From Paraspadella gotoi (lineage: Eukaryota; Chaetognatha): a DNA stretch of 64,000 nucleotides. Location of the stretch: positions 21,994,494 to 22,058,493 of the forward strand of contig CM119263.1 of assembly GCA_051294375.1 (NCBI GenBank), written 5' to 3'. The notes beneath the pieces were generated by a model, which saw only the letters and a program-made list of their open reading frames with translations, made no database searches and was not told the origin of the DNA. Positions 26,614 through 46,752 of this stretch are shown here, piece after piece. Within the stretch, counting starts at the first letter, position 1, and each line of letters starts with the position of its first letter. The position numbers were made by a program, and so were the translations under genes.

Positions 26614-29600
26614 ATTAGTAAACAAGAATAGTAATTCCAAATGTGTTAAGCCGCAGTGACATTTCTTTTCTTTTCCTTTTTTTTGGCGTTGGAATCTTGT
26701 CTTTTATTCTTTCAAGTTTTAGGATTTTCCTGAAGGCTGCGCTAGCAGTCACTTAGATTTGAGGTTTTTTCCTGTCTTAATAATGAGCAATATAGTAAGT
26801 GGAACAGACCGACGACAGACATACCGACCGCACAGACCGACCTTAAAGTGACTTAAACTTTAGTTAAAGAGTTACTCCGCGAGTACTCGCGGCGCAACTA
26901 AAAATATAATTCATGAGTTTTCATTACGCGATGTAATAGCTTCTGCCTGGAAAAAAAGTCTTAAGACGCTATCTTTGCTTTACTTTTTTTTTGGATTTCC
27001 ACAAAGCCTTCTTCATATTTAAACTAATTGCCTAGATTGATAAATGATCGTTTTTAATATTATCTTCACGCGAATGAACGAAGGAGATCTCCCCTCGTGA
27101 TATCTCGTTGCGTAAAATTTCCCACGTTCGTTGATTCGCCCTTGTTGCTAGGCGAAACACGAATCACACGTCCGTTGCTAAGAGACGAAACGAGAAAGAG
27201 CAGACGTTCGGGGGGCGTGTTATCGTCCACTGCTCGAAGTTGTTGAGAAGTGATTGGAGTCGTAGATCCTGACCAAACCTGGGAGGGAATACTGATTATG
27301 CAAAGTCAAGAACCTAATTTTACATTTACTTTTTCGATTTCAAATTCTCAGAAGGCGAGTGTTTTGCTGTGTGATCGAACTGGCAGCAGAATGAGATAGC
27401 GTCCACATTTAGCAATAGTCTCATCTTTCAATCATTTTGATTTGTTCAATCGTCAAGAAAACTGTCCAGTTAGAACGATGACAAAAATCCGACCCCTTCA
27501 TTATAACCTTCAAGCCGGCGTTGGTCCCCACCCGAGGCGCCTTCGCTTCCGTCGGTAACAACGTCACGTTGACGATCCTCTCCGCGCTCGTCTTTTTTTC
27601 AGTTCCGGGCGGCCCGCGCACCAGCGAAAAAAATCCACGGCGCGTCGTTGTTTTGTTGTTGTCGACGTAGATTACGAGACCGTCGGCGACGTCGTTGAAG
27701 TAAATGAGAGAGCGGTGAGCTGGAGTAAAAAAAAAAATCTTAAAGATGAGGTGTCCTCTCGTTTTAATGGAATGTGTCGCCGTATCTCTTTACTACGAAC
27801 CCCGGATGGTCGATCCTTTCGACGCTTCCCGCCATCGGTTGACGAGCCACTTGGAAAACTATCTCGACTCCACGCCGAAGACCCCCGCTTTGTCCGCGAC
27901 GGAGAACGTCGGCGGGTGAACTGCTTGCGACCTCCCGCCGGCACCACCAGGTTGTTCACTTTAATTCCAGCGGCTTGGGAGGATTTTAATTCTTTGGCGG
28001 TTGATAGAAGAAAGAAAGGGTAAAAAGAAAGGTGGAGTTTTTGCAACGCTATTGCAGAATGGATTAGGGAATTTAAAATCATATCTGACCGAGATAAGAT
28101 GTCTTCTTATAAATAGTTTTTTTTTACTTCACCTACATCACCCCATACAGACGATTGCTCCAAATTTACCAAAAACACCAAACAAATTTAAAAATTGACC
28201 GTCAACACACCTGACTTTGACGTCCTCGACTGTAAGAACCCCGTTGGAAACAGACAGTGTCGCCTCGTCCGCCCGTCGACGCACCTTTTCCGGCGTGACG
28301 AGGCCTTCCGAATTCCCGATCTTTCCGGCTTCGTCTCGACGAAGCGGCGCCTTGGTGACGATACTCGACGAGCCGTTCGTCGACGTCGCGTTGAGTGAAG
28401 GACGAAACCGGATGAAGAAATCCGTTGGCGTCTCGACTCTCGAAGACGCCGAGACTGGTATTGAATAGGATTGATTGGTTGATTTATCTTTAAAAATTAT
28501 TTTTTAGAAATATATATACTTTTTTTTTCCTATTAATTTCACCTTGTTTTACAATGACCGTGTACAATAGTTTCCAAGAGGGAGTGGCTTTGTGCGAAGC
28601 AAAGAGTTTTTTCTTTCGTAACAACTACGCTTTCGCCTTCAATAACCGTTAGCCTTTTTTTGTTAACAACTCTCGGAGGCACCTGGCGACAGAAGTGCGA
28701 ATTTAGTACATCGAGATTTAAATTTACGATGCTCGAGGTTCGGCATACCAAACGGTGATAATTGATATTCTAAGGTAGATTTTATTTGATTATTATTTAG
28801 TTATAATTTAATTCTTGAAATGTTTTGTTACTTTCGACTCCGAATGAGAACGTTTACGGTCCTAACTTTTCCTCTTCCCTCCACTTGACCCGAATTTAAC
28901 GAGAATTCTACGTCGTCTTTCAACGTATTGGAATCGTCGTGGTATATGTCACGGCTCTGTCCCACACCAAGTCAGTTCAGGTAGGTAAATGGTAAGTAAC
29001 AAACCTTTTTAGCCCTCAACCCGTTCGTCAAATCCTTGAGCGTGAATCCCGCCGCGGTGTTTTCCTCCGACTTGGATTTTTCCTCGATTCGGCGGCGACG
29101 TGATTTGGAAGTGAGTCGCTTCCGGTTCCAAATCGAGATTAGATTCACGTTAGATTTGCCGAGTTGAGCGTCGCGGTCCTGCACACGCGTCACAAAGACG
29201 GTCGTGGCGTTGATTTGGACGAAAGGCCCGCGACGCTCGAAACTCGAGCTCGAAGGTGACGCGATGACGCCCGTCCGTGACCCACATATGGCGGCCGAGG
29301 GCGGAGCCGTGATGAGCGAAGAGCAGCTGGAGGGGAGTCAAGGGTCGCTAAAAAAACGTTTACGGGTCACACCCTCAGCCCCTCTTTCCCCCGTATAAAA
29401 AAAAAATATAATCGGATATATATCTACTATATTTTTACTAATATATACGTTCAGTAGGATTATATTTCTTCTTTTTTAAATTATAAGTGATTTTTTATTA
29501 AAATTTTTACTGGCATTCATAAAAGATCATTGATCAGAAAGAAATTTCATGATTGCGAGGGAAAGAAATTGATGATAAGTTGTTGATTATTGACTAAAGA

Positions 29601-30279
29601 AAGTTATAGATGCTGTTTATTAGAGTAAATGAGAAAATATAAATTTTATAAAATTAAAATTTAGCATATAGAATATAAAACAAAAACTAATAAAATACTT
29701 TGGTAAATTAATTTTTTTTAATTTTTTATACAATAGTGGGCCACCAGTGAGCTATATTTTAATATAGTAATAAGTATAATAATAGCTAAATTTAAATTCT
29801 TTCATTAAGTTGATAAAAAATGTAAAAAAAAAAAACTATATTTAAGATGCTGATTTTTAATTTCAAGCTTAAAAATATAGTTTTTTATAATTTTAACCGA
29901 CTTAATGACATAATGTTAAAAAAATTTTAATTTTTTTTATCAACTTTTAATGAGGAATCTAAATCTGTTTCTCAGAATTAAAAAAAACTTTTTGACATTA
30001 TATACACTATATACAAAATAAGCTGACTGGGCTACGATATTTATGGAAAAAAAATACAGATTAGTATTTACTAATACAATAGTTTTCAAGATAAAACTGC
30101 TAAATTTTATTTCCAAACTTTCACTTCACCCTCTCGTTTAAGGGTCCGAGCCATCTTCTTGATGGAACAATGTTTTTTTGCTGCCTTTGTATATATAATA
30201 TAAAATAATTAAGCTCTAATTCAAAAAAAAATTGCATAACAGTATCATTAATTAAATTTTTTTTATAGTAATATCCTTA

Positions 30280-30335
30280 TAAAATCATATTCATATTCAT
30301 ATTCATATTCATAATCATATTCATATTCAAAATCA
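30280..30335 (+). repeat. (ATTCAT)n hexanucleotide repeat
   Basis: About eight near-perfect catatt/cataat units just outside the end of the right palindrome arm. Confidence 0.85.
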
Positions 30336-30545
30336 CAATTTCAAAATCATATTTTTTTTAATTTTAAGAACAGTTTTGGATTCGCCGGAAAAAACTAAAA
30401 ACTTTTGTAAAATATGTTACATGATATTTTTTCTCAAATAAAATTTATGTTCCCCAGTGCTCCACTCTAATGTACAAATAACTCCGCGCCAATTCGTTTT
30501 TAAATTAAATGCTCGGAGACAATACGATAATCAGTCAATTGAAAC

Positions 30546-38000
<7,455 letters not shown>

Positions 38001-38667
38001 CGTCGCGCTTAAGAAGTGAGGGCCAAATAATAATTACGAAGTCTTTATTTTTATTTATAAATTAATTTGTAACATAATTAACGTGGTTTCCATCAAAAAT
38101 ATTTGTTTTAATTTCTTCAAGATGAGTTAACACGGCTTTTAATCTTAAAAATATTGACATTTAGGTTTTATTGGAGCCATGAAAAAATAATTGCAGAAGT
38201 CTTCCGAGAGAAAAAAAATCTACGAATTAACCCACACTCGCTCGCAATATGAAGCACACTCGGGGCCAACTTATTCGGCTTCAACTTTGAACTCAGAAAT
38301 CTTTCTTGTGTTATCAACTCGATTTAGTTTCTAGCGAAATTTTTTTTATCCGTTCTGTTCACGAGGAGGAGATTTCATTTATCACTTTTTTTTTATTTTC
38401 CTACTTTTATTTTTTTTTTAAATGCCTTCGTTTTTATTTCTTTTTTCTTGTGTGTGTGTATAAATAAGTTATCATCGGGTTCAAACCCACTAGTCCCTTT
38501 CCAAAATCTCACCTTTCCCGCGGCGGAATTCGTGTCTTCCCGCTTTGTAAAATATTTTCTCCATTCCTTTTTATCAAAAAACGTAAGCTATCAGAGTATT
38601 AGCTTTCGGAATCATTGGTTTAAAAAAAAGACCAATAAATACGTAATCTCAGACGAGCGACAAGAGT

Positions 38668-38699
<32 letters not shown>

Positions 38700-39135
38700 G
38701 AGAGAGAGAGGAGAGAGAAGAGAGAGAGGAGTGAAGAGAGAAGGAGAAGAGATAGAAGCTTGCGTGTCACGGGAATAACTTTTTATCCGATGGTAAACTG
38801 AAAAAAACGGAACGTCACTTTCGGTTAGTTAAAGATAAACTTAAATAAATCACGACAATTCTTTTTTTTTTCTTTTTTTTTTACTTTTTTTTGGATGATG
38901 TACAGCGCGACGGAATTTTTCTAATGCGTAATTAATCTGTTTGGTTTGGATGAAGATTTTGTGTTGACAGAAGAATAGCGCGAATGACAAAAAATAAAAA
39001 AATCTGAAGAAAAAGCAAAAAAAAGAGTAAGTAATAGAAAAAAAGAAAGAAAAAAAAATAAAAGAAGAAAAGAATAAATAAATAAAATAAATAAATAAAA
39101 TAAATAAAATGAAGAAAGAAAGAAAAAAAGAAGGA

Positions 39136-39219
<84 letters not shown>

Positions 39220-40004
39220 AAAAATGAATGAATGAAAGAAAGAAAGGTCATAGAAATGACAGAACTACATTGCAAAACCAATAAAATTCAAGGTTTTTTT
39301 CTATATTTTTCTTCTCTTAACGCAAACTGAATTTCGGACTTAAAACCACGTTGCCTTGAACCTAGTTTCGATCATTCTTAAAAAATCGTCGACGTCGTCC
39401 TTGTCGTCGTCGTCGTCGTCGCCGATGACCAAAAAATAATTAATGATAACCGCGCGTTTTACAGAAGAGGCGACGGAGAAAGAGAGAGAGATATATATAT
39501 ATAAATAAATATATATATAAATATATATATAAAACATATAAATATATATAATATATATAATTTTATATATATAAAAACTGATCCAGGTTAAAGTTTAGGA
39601 TTTTTAAATCACGTGAGACGAGAAGATAAAAGACTTTGAAGTCACATGATTTTGAGAAGCCGTGATGTTCCTTCGAACCTGCTCGAAGAGGGTTTATGCT
39701 CGGGTTTAACACCACTCAAAATTATATTGATATTTGTAAACACAGCAAAGATTAATTTTTAAAGCAGAATGTTTTCAAAGCTCTCTTTTCTTTTATATCC
39801 CACACCTGTATTTAATAATGATATTTCGCTGAAAAAGACTATTTTTTTTATCTTTGTTTAAAAGTTTCAATGAAACTAATGAAACTAATGAGAGTGACCC
39901 AAATTCATTTTCCAACAGTGTATACTGTATACTGTGTATAGGGATATATGTTTACACCGTACGTATATTATTGTATATATGAAATTATATATATAATATA
40001 TAAA
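38001..40004. other. Intergenic region upstream of DEPDC5, several microsatellites
   Basis: No gene recognised. It should contain the DEPDC5 promoter and 5' UTR. Repeats: purine-rich gagaga tract 38,668-38,755; (GAAA)n at about 39,115-39,221; (GTC)n-like block at 39,388-39,420; (TA)n-rich block 39,490-39,575. Confidence 0.6.
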
Positions 40005-40100
40005 AATTATCCATTTATTTAATAAATAAGCTATCTTGCCCCTGACTTTGGACAGGCTGTGGTGGTTTCAGGCCTTCATCACTCTTACAAGAAATTCGTG
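40005..40100 (-). mobile_element. SINE-like interspersed repeat, 3' part
   Basis: The reverse complement matches the 3' half of the element at 3,573-3,775: tcttgtaagagtgatg, cctgtccaaagtcagg, ggcaagatagcttatttatt. Flanks differ, which shows an independent dispersed copy. Confidence 0.8.
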
Positions 40101-40405
40101 ATCGTCCCCTTTGTCATCTATACTATTTTCATAACTTTACTCAGACCCAACATGGCATCAATCCCTTTTTAATGCGCAATGTAGCATTGCTTAATTTTTT
40201 GCACAACATCACTTGTTTTTCATGCTATTTAAAAGCGATAGAGCCTATGCAGAGCTTTGTCGAATGACTTTGAAAGTATCTTTTTTCGATTTTATTCCAT
40301 CGTAATAAAACTATTTTTTGGCAATTAGACGTAACCGGTAACATAATAATTCAAGTAGATTGAATTTCACAGATTATTCATTTTTAACATTCTGCTAAAA
40401 CTATA

Positions 40406-40925
40406 CTATCTAGGAAAAAAGTATATATCACGTAATTGTTAAAAGTTCATTTATTCAATAAAAAATATATAAAATATGGGTAAAACTTTCTCAATATTTG
40501 GTATACCCTCCTTCGGCATTGATTACTGCCTTCATTTGTCTGGGCATGCACTCGTACAGCGAATTGAAGTTTAATAATGAAATGTTTTTCCACATCTTTA
40601 ACGCAATTCTTTTCAGGCTTGATATTAATGTTGCGCGTCTTTCCTGCTTTTCTGAAAGCTATAATGATATTTTTTTAAACCAAAAAAAGGTGCAATGCCT
40701 TAAAAATAATAAAAAACTAAATATAATTTTTTTGCTATTTTCCATTAGAAGTAGCGATCTTTTTTGCCTGTAACTTCTAAACAATTTAACCTACGAAAAA
40801 ATGGAATGAAATTACTGAAATAAAATTCAATGTAGATTCGGAAACATTCTGATTTTTATAAAAGCAAAAAAGTTTTTGAGTAGATATCCTTTACTAAAAA
40901 TGTGATATACTTTTTTCCTAGATAG
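40406..40925 (-). mobile_element. Tc1/mariner-type element, internally deleted, 520 bp
   Basis: The ends are inverted repeats: ctatctaggaaaaaagtata at 40406 and its reverse complement ending at 40925, followed inward by a further partly conserved tatcac. The target duplication TA is present on both sides (40404-40405 and 40926-40927). On the reverse strand the end of a Tc1-family transposase is readable: MWKNISLLNFNSLYECMPRQ then MKAVINAEGGYTKY and a stop near 40,494, matching the usual final W-K-[DN]-I..LY.SMPRR...VI.A.GG.T.Y pattern. The catalytic DDE core is missing, so this copy cannot move by itself. Confidence 0.85.
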
Positions 40926-41774
40926 TACTAGCTATTATACTCTATAGCTATACTATAGCTTTACTTTTATAGAAAAAGAACCCTTGTCCCCTGTCTTTTG
41001 ATCCTAGAATTCTGGTTAAAAGTGGATTCTCACTGATAAACGATCGTTATCATTATCACAACTTATGTTTATAATCTTTCAACTGTAATCCCGATCGCCA
41101 CGTATCTTAACCTAATCATAGGACTGTTTATACAAAATGTCATATACGAAAATTATACAGCGGCATCTAAAACATTACGACTCAACGAGAGTTGCTGGCG
41201 GCTTAAACATTATTTTGGATAATATCCCAGGTGCGTGAGAGAATAAAACTACATTTGGCGTATTTACTCATTTACGTATTCACACATTTTTTCTCTAACC
41301 ACTTTTTATAAATACGTCTTAAAAAAAACAAAACAACTGTAAATGACATTAAAACTTATATGGATCAATTAGACATGAAACATTCCGACCGCGTTATCTT
41401 TCCATATTTCGATGTATGTTTCGTAATATTATTAAAATTTTTGTCAACTAAGAATATACAGTACTGTGAAATATTCTGCCTCGTTTTGTACCTAAAATCT
41501 GGGTTTCACTTGACCTTGGCTGATTTCAACGTTTTGCCCAATTTTCGCAGGGCTTTTATCGAAGTAAGACAGAGATTTGTAATCGTTTTTTAGTTTCTCT
41601 TGAAGACTCATAAACTCACGTTGCCTGTGAGGAAACTCCGATTTTACGAGTTTCCAATAAACCTTTTACAAAGAAATAAACTTATAAATTTTTTCTTTGT
41701 GTTAATTTCCTTTTTTTTCAGTTGTGTGTGAATTTATAGAAAAGGTTCGATTGTATTTTCAACAACGATGTTGT

Positions 41775-41832
41775 TTATTACAAACATGACATGTTTCGAC
41801 TTAATTTACAAGTCTTCTTCAGCGTTTGACAG
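41775..41832 (-). ncRNA. Hammerhead-ribozyme-like motif, retroelement-type
   Basis: Reverse strand reads CTGAAGA (41822-41816), one extra A, stem GACTT with loop GTAAATT and stem AAGTC, then GAAA (41797-41794), then a possible 4-bp stem III ACAT/ATGT with loop GTC, then T. The order CUGANGA - stem II - GAAA - short stem III - UH is that of type I hammerheads known from Penelope-like elements and retrozymes. Against it: an A bulge between the CUGANGA box and stem II, and only about 3 bp of stem I (G-U, C-G, A-U). I call it a hammerhead-like element; activity is doubtful. Confidence 0.4.
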
Positions 41833-42709
41833 ATTTGTGAATTTGGTGAAAATTTGTGCATAAAAGAGAGAGAGAGAGAGAGAAACAAACAGAGGCAAAT
41901 TTCCAACACAGAGATGAGAAAGGATAGTGGTCATAGGGCGGAGCATAATACAATATATGATATATGACCTCTTGTGCCCCTTATTTTTTTGAATTTGAGT
42001 ATAATACTATGCCCCAAGATAAAAAAATTTTCCGGTCTATCGATTTTTATAAAGGCAATTTGATGCAAAAAAATTGAAAAAAAATGAAGAGAATTTGATA
42101 TCAAAGAAAGCTGGTTAGTTCACTTTTGTTAGTGAATATAACTAAAACATGATTTAAACCAAGTTTTCATCCAAAAATACAAAAACCTGTTTATATAAAT
42201 ATTGAGTGATTCTAAATGATAGTATTTCATAAAAATTACTAAAAATAGCAAAATGGAAATAGTACCGAGCAAATACTAACGCAGTCAAAAATTATATTTA
42301 AAGCTTATAAAAGGTTTTAGTAGCGACAATTAAACTTTATAACAGCTTATAATAAGCTTTGCCTAAAAAATAATGACTTACCTTACCCATTACCCACTCT
42401 CCCCCTCCCTTCCTTAGAATCGCCTCATGGCCGATCAGTCTTTTTTTTTTATCAAAATTAAAAAAAATTTCTTATGAAAATTTGGTAAAATCCGTTTTTT
42501 AATAAGAACTACTTCTATTAAAAATATAACAATAATGACAACTACAACAATTTGTTCAGCAAAATTAATTTTGGATCAGAGTTATTTTATGATCATTTCC
42601 TAAACCTTTTTATCTATTTTATTTAACTAGGCTGTTTAAAGGATGTTTAAGAATGTAGAACGAGTGGGTCAACTAATTTTGCAATGAGGAATAGGTTTTA
42701 ATGTTTATA

Positions 42710-42985
42710 TTCAATTATGTCTTCTGCCTTTTTGATGCCCATCCCGATAACATAGTCACATTAATCACAAATTTTGCTCTCTGGTCTGCAGTTTGGTTAT
42801 GTCTAAAGCCCTGGTCCCGCCACCATATTGTGCATAAAAAGAAAGCTGTCTCGCCAGCTCCTATTTCCCATCCAGATCTGATAAGCAACTGTTGGTGCTT
42901 TGTGCAATACATCTTTGTACAGCTGCCCCTATACATTGAATCCATCAGCCCTCTTCTTGATAGCCGAATTTGGTTCACTCAATGA
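42710..42985. other. Isolated open region on both strands, unassigned
   Basis: A ~270-bp island of higher GC in AT-rich DNA is open on both strands (reverse: GLMDSMYRGSCTKMYCTKHQ followed by LLIRSGWEIGAGETAFFLC). Cys and His spacing (C-x4-C-x2-H) hints at a zinc-binding segment from a transposon, but I cannot match a family. No splice context was identified. Confidence 0.25.
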
Positions 42986-42999
42986 AAAATTAATTTCTT

Positions 43000-44300
43000 A
43001 TTACTAGAATTTATATTAGATTTAATAAACATATTTTTATAATCATATCCTTTGATAAAGGATAGCTCAACAGAATTCCAAAGGATACAGTTAACATTTT
43101 TAATTTAAGCACCCTCTAGTATCTCATGAATAGACAATGACAGAAGAAGACGATGACAAAGGTCTTACCTTAAATTATCAGTGGAGATTAACCCAAACAA
43201 CTCTGATCTTTAAATAAAATAATAATAATAATAATAATATAAAATAATAATAATAATAATAATAAACATTTTTAATAACTATTTTCATTTACTTTAATTT
43301 ATTGTAATATCAGTTTTTAGTTTTATCACTCTGTATTTTGTTTCCTGCACTTTGTTTTTTATTCATTATATAATTTTTTTTAAAATATTTTAAAACAGAG
43401 TTTTTATGTTACAAACAATTAATTTTGAAAATATAAAAATAAACTCTCACTCACTCATAAAATAAAAGAAAAAAGAATATCAAACTTGACTTAAAGGCAA
43501 CAATAATGGTGAGGTAGTACTAAGGTGAAATAGCTTGTGCCTTTTTGTATCATAAACAACTCCTCTTTACCTTGGAAGATTTTTTTTAAACAGGACAATT
43601 GTCTTATAATTTATTTTTTTTGGTTTATATTAAGAAAGTTTTAAAGATCATTTGACTAAATCATGATTTCATTAGTTTTCCTGATCGCCTTAGTTTATTA
43701 TTTTTTCTTTATTTTTGTAGTTTAAAAAAATGCAAAACTTTATACATTAAATTAAAAATATTAGATAAAGTTATTTTTTACAAATGAAAACAGTTATATA
43801 TCTCATATTTCATATATTTGAATAAAAACTATCTGCTAATCATCTTTCCTATTTTTCAAATTTTTTTTGTATTTTTCCAAAAAAAGACAATTTTTTAAAT
43901 AATATTTAAACATTAATTTAATGCAAGTTTTTTACATTTATATAGTTTGAAAAGAGTTTATATACTTGGATTTAGCTATATTTACTTTAAATTAATAATA
44001 TTAACCATTTTTTATTTTATTTTTAAATTTACTATTTTTTTCTATTTTTTTGCATCTTATGCATTACAAAATCGATAGAACGGGGGAAAAATTGGCAAGC
44101 GAATTTTTAAATTTTTTGATCTTAGGGAATAGGTTTTACATATGTTTCAAAAAATAGGAGGGCACAAGATGTCCTTTTTCATTTCTTGTATTTATACTCC
44201 GCGCTAGTGGTCAATGTGAGGACAGAGCTAATAGTGAGCAACATAAGAATTAGTTTGTGAAGGGAAATGAAATGCGAGTGAATAAAGAGAGAGAGAGAAA
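43000..44300. other. AT-rich DNA, nothing recognised
   Basis: Very AT-rich, with an (ATA)n stretch at about 43,218-43,264. No exon, RNA gene or clear repeat family was seen. Confidence 0.5.
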
Positions 44301-44305
44301 GTTGC

Positions 44306-44408
44306 AATTTAAAATGATACATTGTACAAAATACACAATTTTTACTATAAATAATGAAACAAGTAATTTGCAAATTTTAATATATTGCACAATGTATCAT
44401 TTTAAATT
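44306..44408. repeat. 103-bp hairpin with 24-bp arms
   Basis: The left arm 44,306-44,329 and right arm 44,385-44,408 are reverse complements with a single mismatch (core AATTTAAAATGATACATTGT), with a 55-nt loop. It is likely a small inverted-repeat element remnant or a stable RNA hairpin if transcribed. Confidence 0.85.
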
Positions 44409-45177
44409 TTTCTTATACTGGGAATGTCTAATGTCCAGATTATCTGTACCTTTCATGCACCTGCATTCCGAATTTTCTTTTTTCCCCTTTCAAATGTAAC
44501 AAATAAAAGAAATTATTTGAAAGAACGATTGGCATGGAAGCTGCCATTGGTAAGCCTTAGTTACCCTTATTCCAGATAATTTTTTTAAACGAGGTTTTTT
44601 TTTTCGTCTATTTGAGATTTGATGATATACTATCTGTGTATCAAAAATTTAAAAAAAGGTTTACTTTTAGTGAAATTTATAATTTTTACTACGCTTTACT
44701 ACACAAAGCCCACCTAAACTAAATTTAAAACCATAATATTCACAAATAAAGTAGTTATGCATCATTGAAAAAATGACCCATCTAAAATATCAGCACTGAT
44801 AAGTATGGCAAAAAAATTTTCGATAATAAAATTTCTACAGAAGTTTACAAACCCTCTTAAATGCAAGTTAGCAAAATTTTAAGAAAAAAAATCAAAATAT
44901 ATTACATCTATGAAAGTTTTCTTTTTAAATTTTGACCCAAATTTTAAGTGGATTAGGATTTTTTATTTGAAAAATTGCTTCAATGGGCAATAGCCAAACA
45001 TCCAGACAGCTTCCTATAAAATCCTAAAGCCATTTATCCTATAAATGGAAAAGTTTTTCCATGTCCAGACTTACGACATTTTAGGTTTCTGGTACTGTAG
45101 ATAAGCGATAAGACAAATCATTTAAATTGTAAAATACATAAATTTAAAAAGATCTCCGATCACCGTTAACAAAAGGG

Positions 45178-45430
45178 CCCCTGACCTCGGCGCGGCGCGC
45201 GTTTTGGGATTCCGGCGCCGGCACCGGAAACTATGCGCTGCTGATGGCGCCGCGTGTGGGTCACGTGACGCGCCTGGAAGTGGACCCGGTATGTTGGGCC
45301 GTATGCGCGAGAGATCGAAGCGGACTCCGGCGGTGAAGGCAGAATCGACTCGGTAGCGATGGTCGCTACTTGATCTGCCGCTTCCGTTCGAAGATGGCGC
45401 TTTCGACGCCGTTGTCCATGAACATGGTGA
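45178..45430 (+). CDS. Class I SAM-dependent methyltransferase exon(s), frameshifted
   Basis: One frame reads DSGAGTGNYALLMAPRVGHV then TRLEVDP, which is methyltransferase motif I (DxGxGTGNYA) followed by the acidic residue that ends strand beta-2. About 90 bp later another frame reads DLPLPFEDGAFDAVVHEH, which fits the motif III-IV region. The frame changes between them, consistent with the indel rate seen in the neighbouring low-quality copy of ILVBL. Exon borders are uncertain; a GT follows near 45,427. The family (substrate) cannot be named. The other copy of this locus begins after a gap and lacks this exon. Confidence 0.55.
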
Positions 45431-45882
45431 GATCTCGACTTTTTGCTTACTGTGTAAAAATTATTTATATTCTGTTTTTTCGTACCAGAGTTACCCTTAA
45501 ATTCTGGCATGAAAACTACAAAAACAAACCGGAAAACAAATTGATTATTAAATTTGTCGTTGCCTTTCTCAAGCTCGAGTTAAGTCTTCGCATATTAATT
45601 TGTCTAATTTAAGTCGCTCATCATCTTGGACATAGGAAGCTCCTTACCCCAACACTAGGGGCCCTTATTCAAGGTAACAAAGATTGAAAATCGTCAGCGC
45701 TCAAAACCGCAAACTCTTCGGTTGATAATTATATATAACAAGGAGTACAAAAGTGCTGAAACCGAGATGGGCCGCTTATCATGAGCACCAAAACACTAGC
45801 GGAACGCAAGCGCCAGCAAGTGAGTCGGTCCACAATAAGTTGACCCGGCTAATAATGCCATAGAAATTTATGAAACATGACA

Positions 45883-46323
45883 CTTTTTCGCGACCCTCCT
45901 TCTTTTATCGATACAAATAATAGTCACATATAATCTAATAAGGTGGTTTATGCGCTACAACGAGGCATCTTCCTCGGAATTCCCTTCGCCCCGGTGGACG
46001 AGATTTTTCAATTCTTGTCGTGAGGCCAGTATTTGAAAATTTCAAAGAATTCTCTTGCAAGGATATGTGGTTGCAAGGTGAGGAACGTTGATGATAAGAT
46101 TTAAAAACAACCCTAACATTTTAATGGCAGCTAAGACCATTATGAGAAGTATGGAGCAGAATGAATATTAAACATATTTCTGGAAATAAAAATACTCTTT
46201 TCTAAAAAGGCCTTCAGTACTTCACTTTGCCCAAGTGTTCGACGAGGGCTTCCGCGCCTCAACTCCAACTACGGCATCATGGGCGACCACATTGAAGAGT
46301 TCTTGCGTCGCGTGGAGGGATGA
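45883..46323 (+). pseudogene. Membrane-anchored protein, degraded copy A
   Basis: Counterpart of the gene at 58,733-59,241. The TM-encoding stretch lacks about 15 bp (cacatataatctaataagg against cacagcaacagtcaacgttctaataagg) and the IPFAPVDEIFQF and FRASTPTTASWAT segments are frameshifted. Read it from copy B. Confidence 0.6.
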
Positions 46324-46752
46324 TTGAAGTCGGGCGATTCGCCGAGGTCGTCGCTGCTGGCGAGAGGGATCGCTTGAAAAAGGAGTTTCTTCTTTCGTCG
46401 TCGCGGGAGTGATATATACAGAAATGAGGCGATTGTGAGTTAAGCAAATTAACTATAGTTAATTTGTGAAACTGTTTAATGCTTAAAGTCATAGTTAAAC
46501 TGAACTGTAACAAAAAACTAATCCAGCTTGACTAAACATAAATGTTTAGACTCGAAGTTTTCGTTATGAGCTTTTATTAAAAATTTAAAATCCATTCCGA
46601 ATCAATGGAAAACACAAATAACCCAGAACAAGAATTATCTACAAGACATAAGGTCGTAGCAAAATTACTTAATTGCACGTGAAAAAAAATAATAAACTGC
46701 CAATAGTTACAACTATCAAGCAAAAAACGCTCTCGGCAAAACCCTCGGAATC

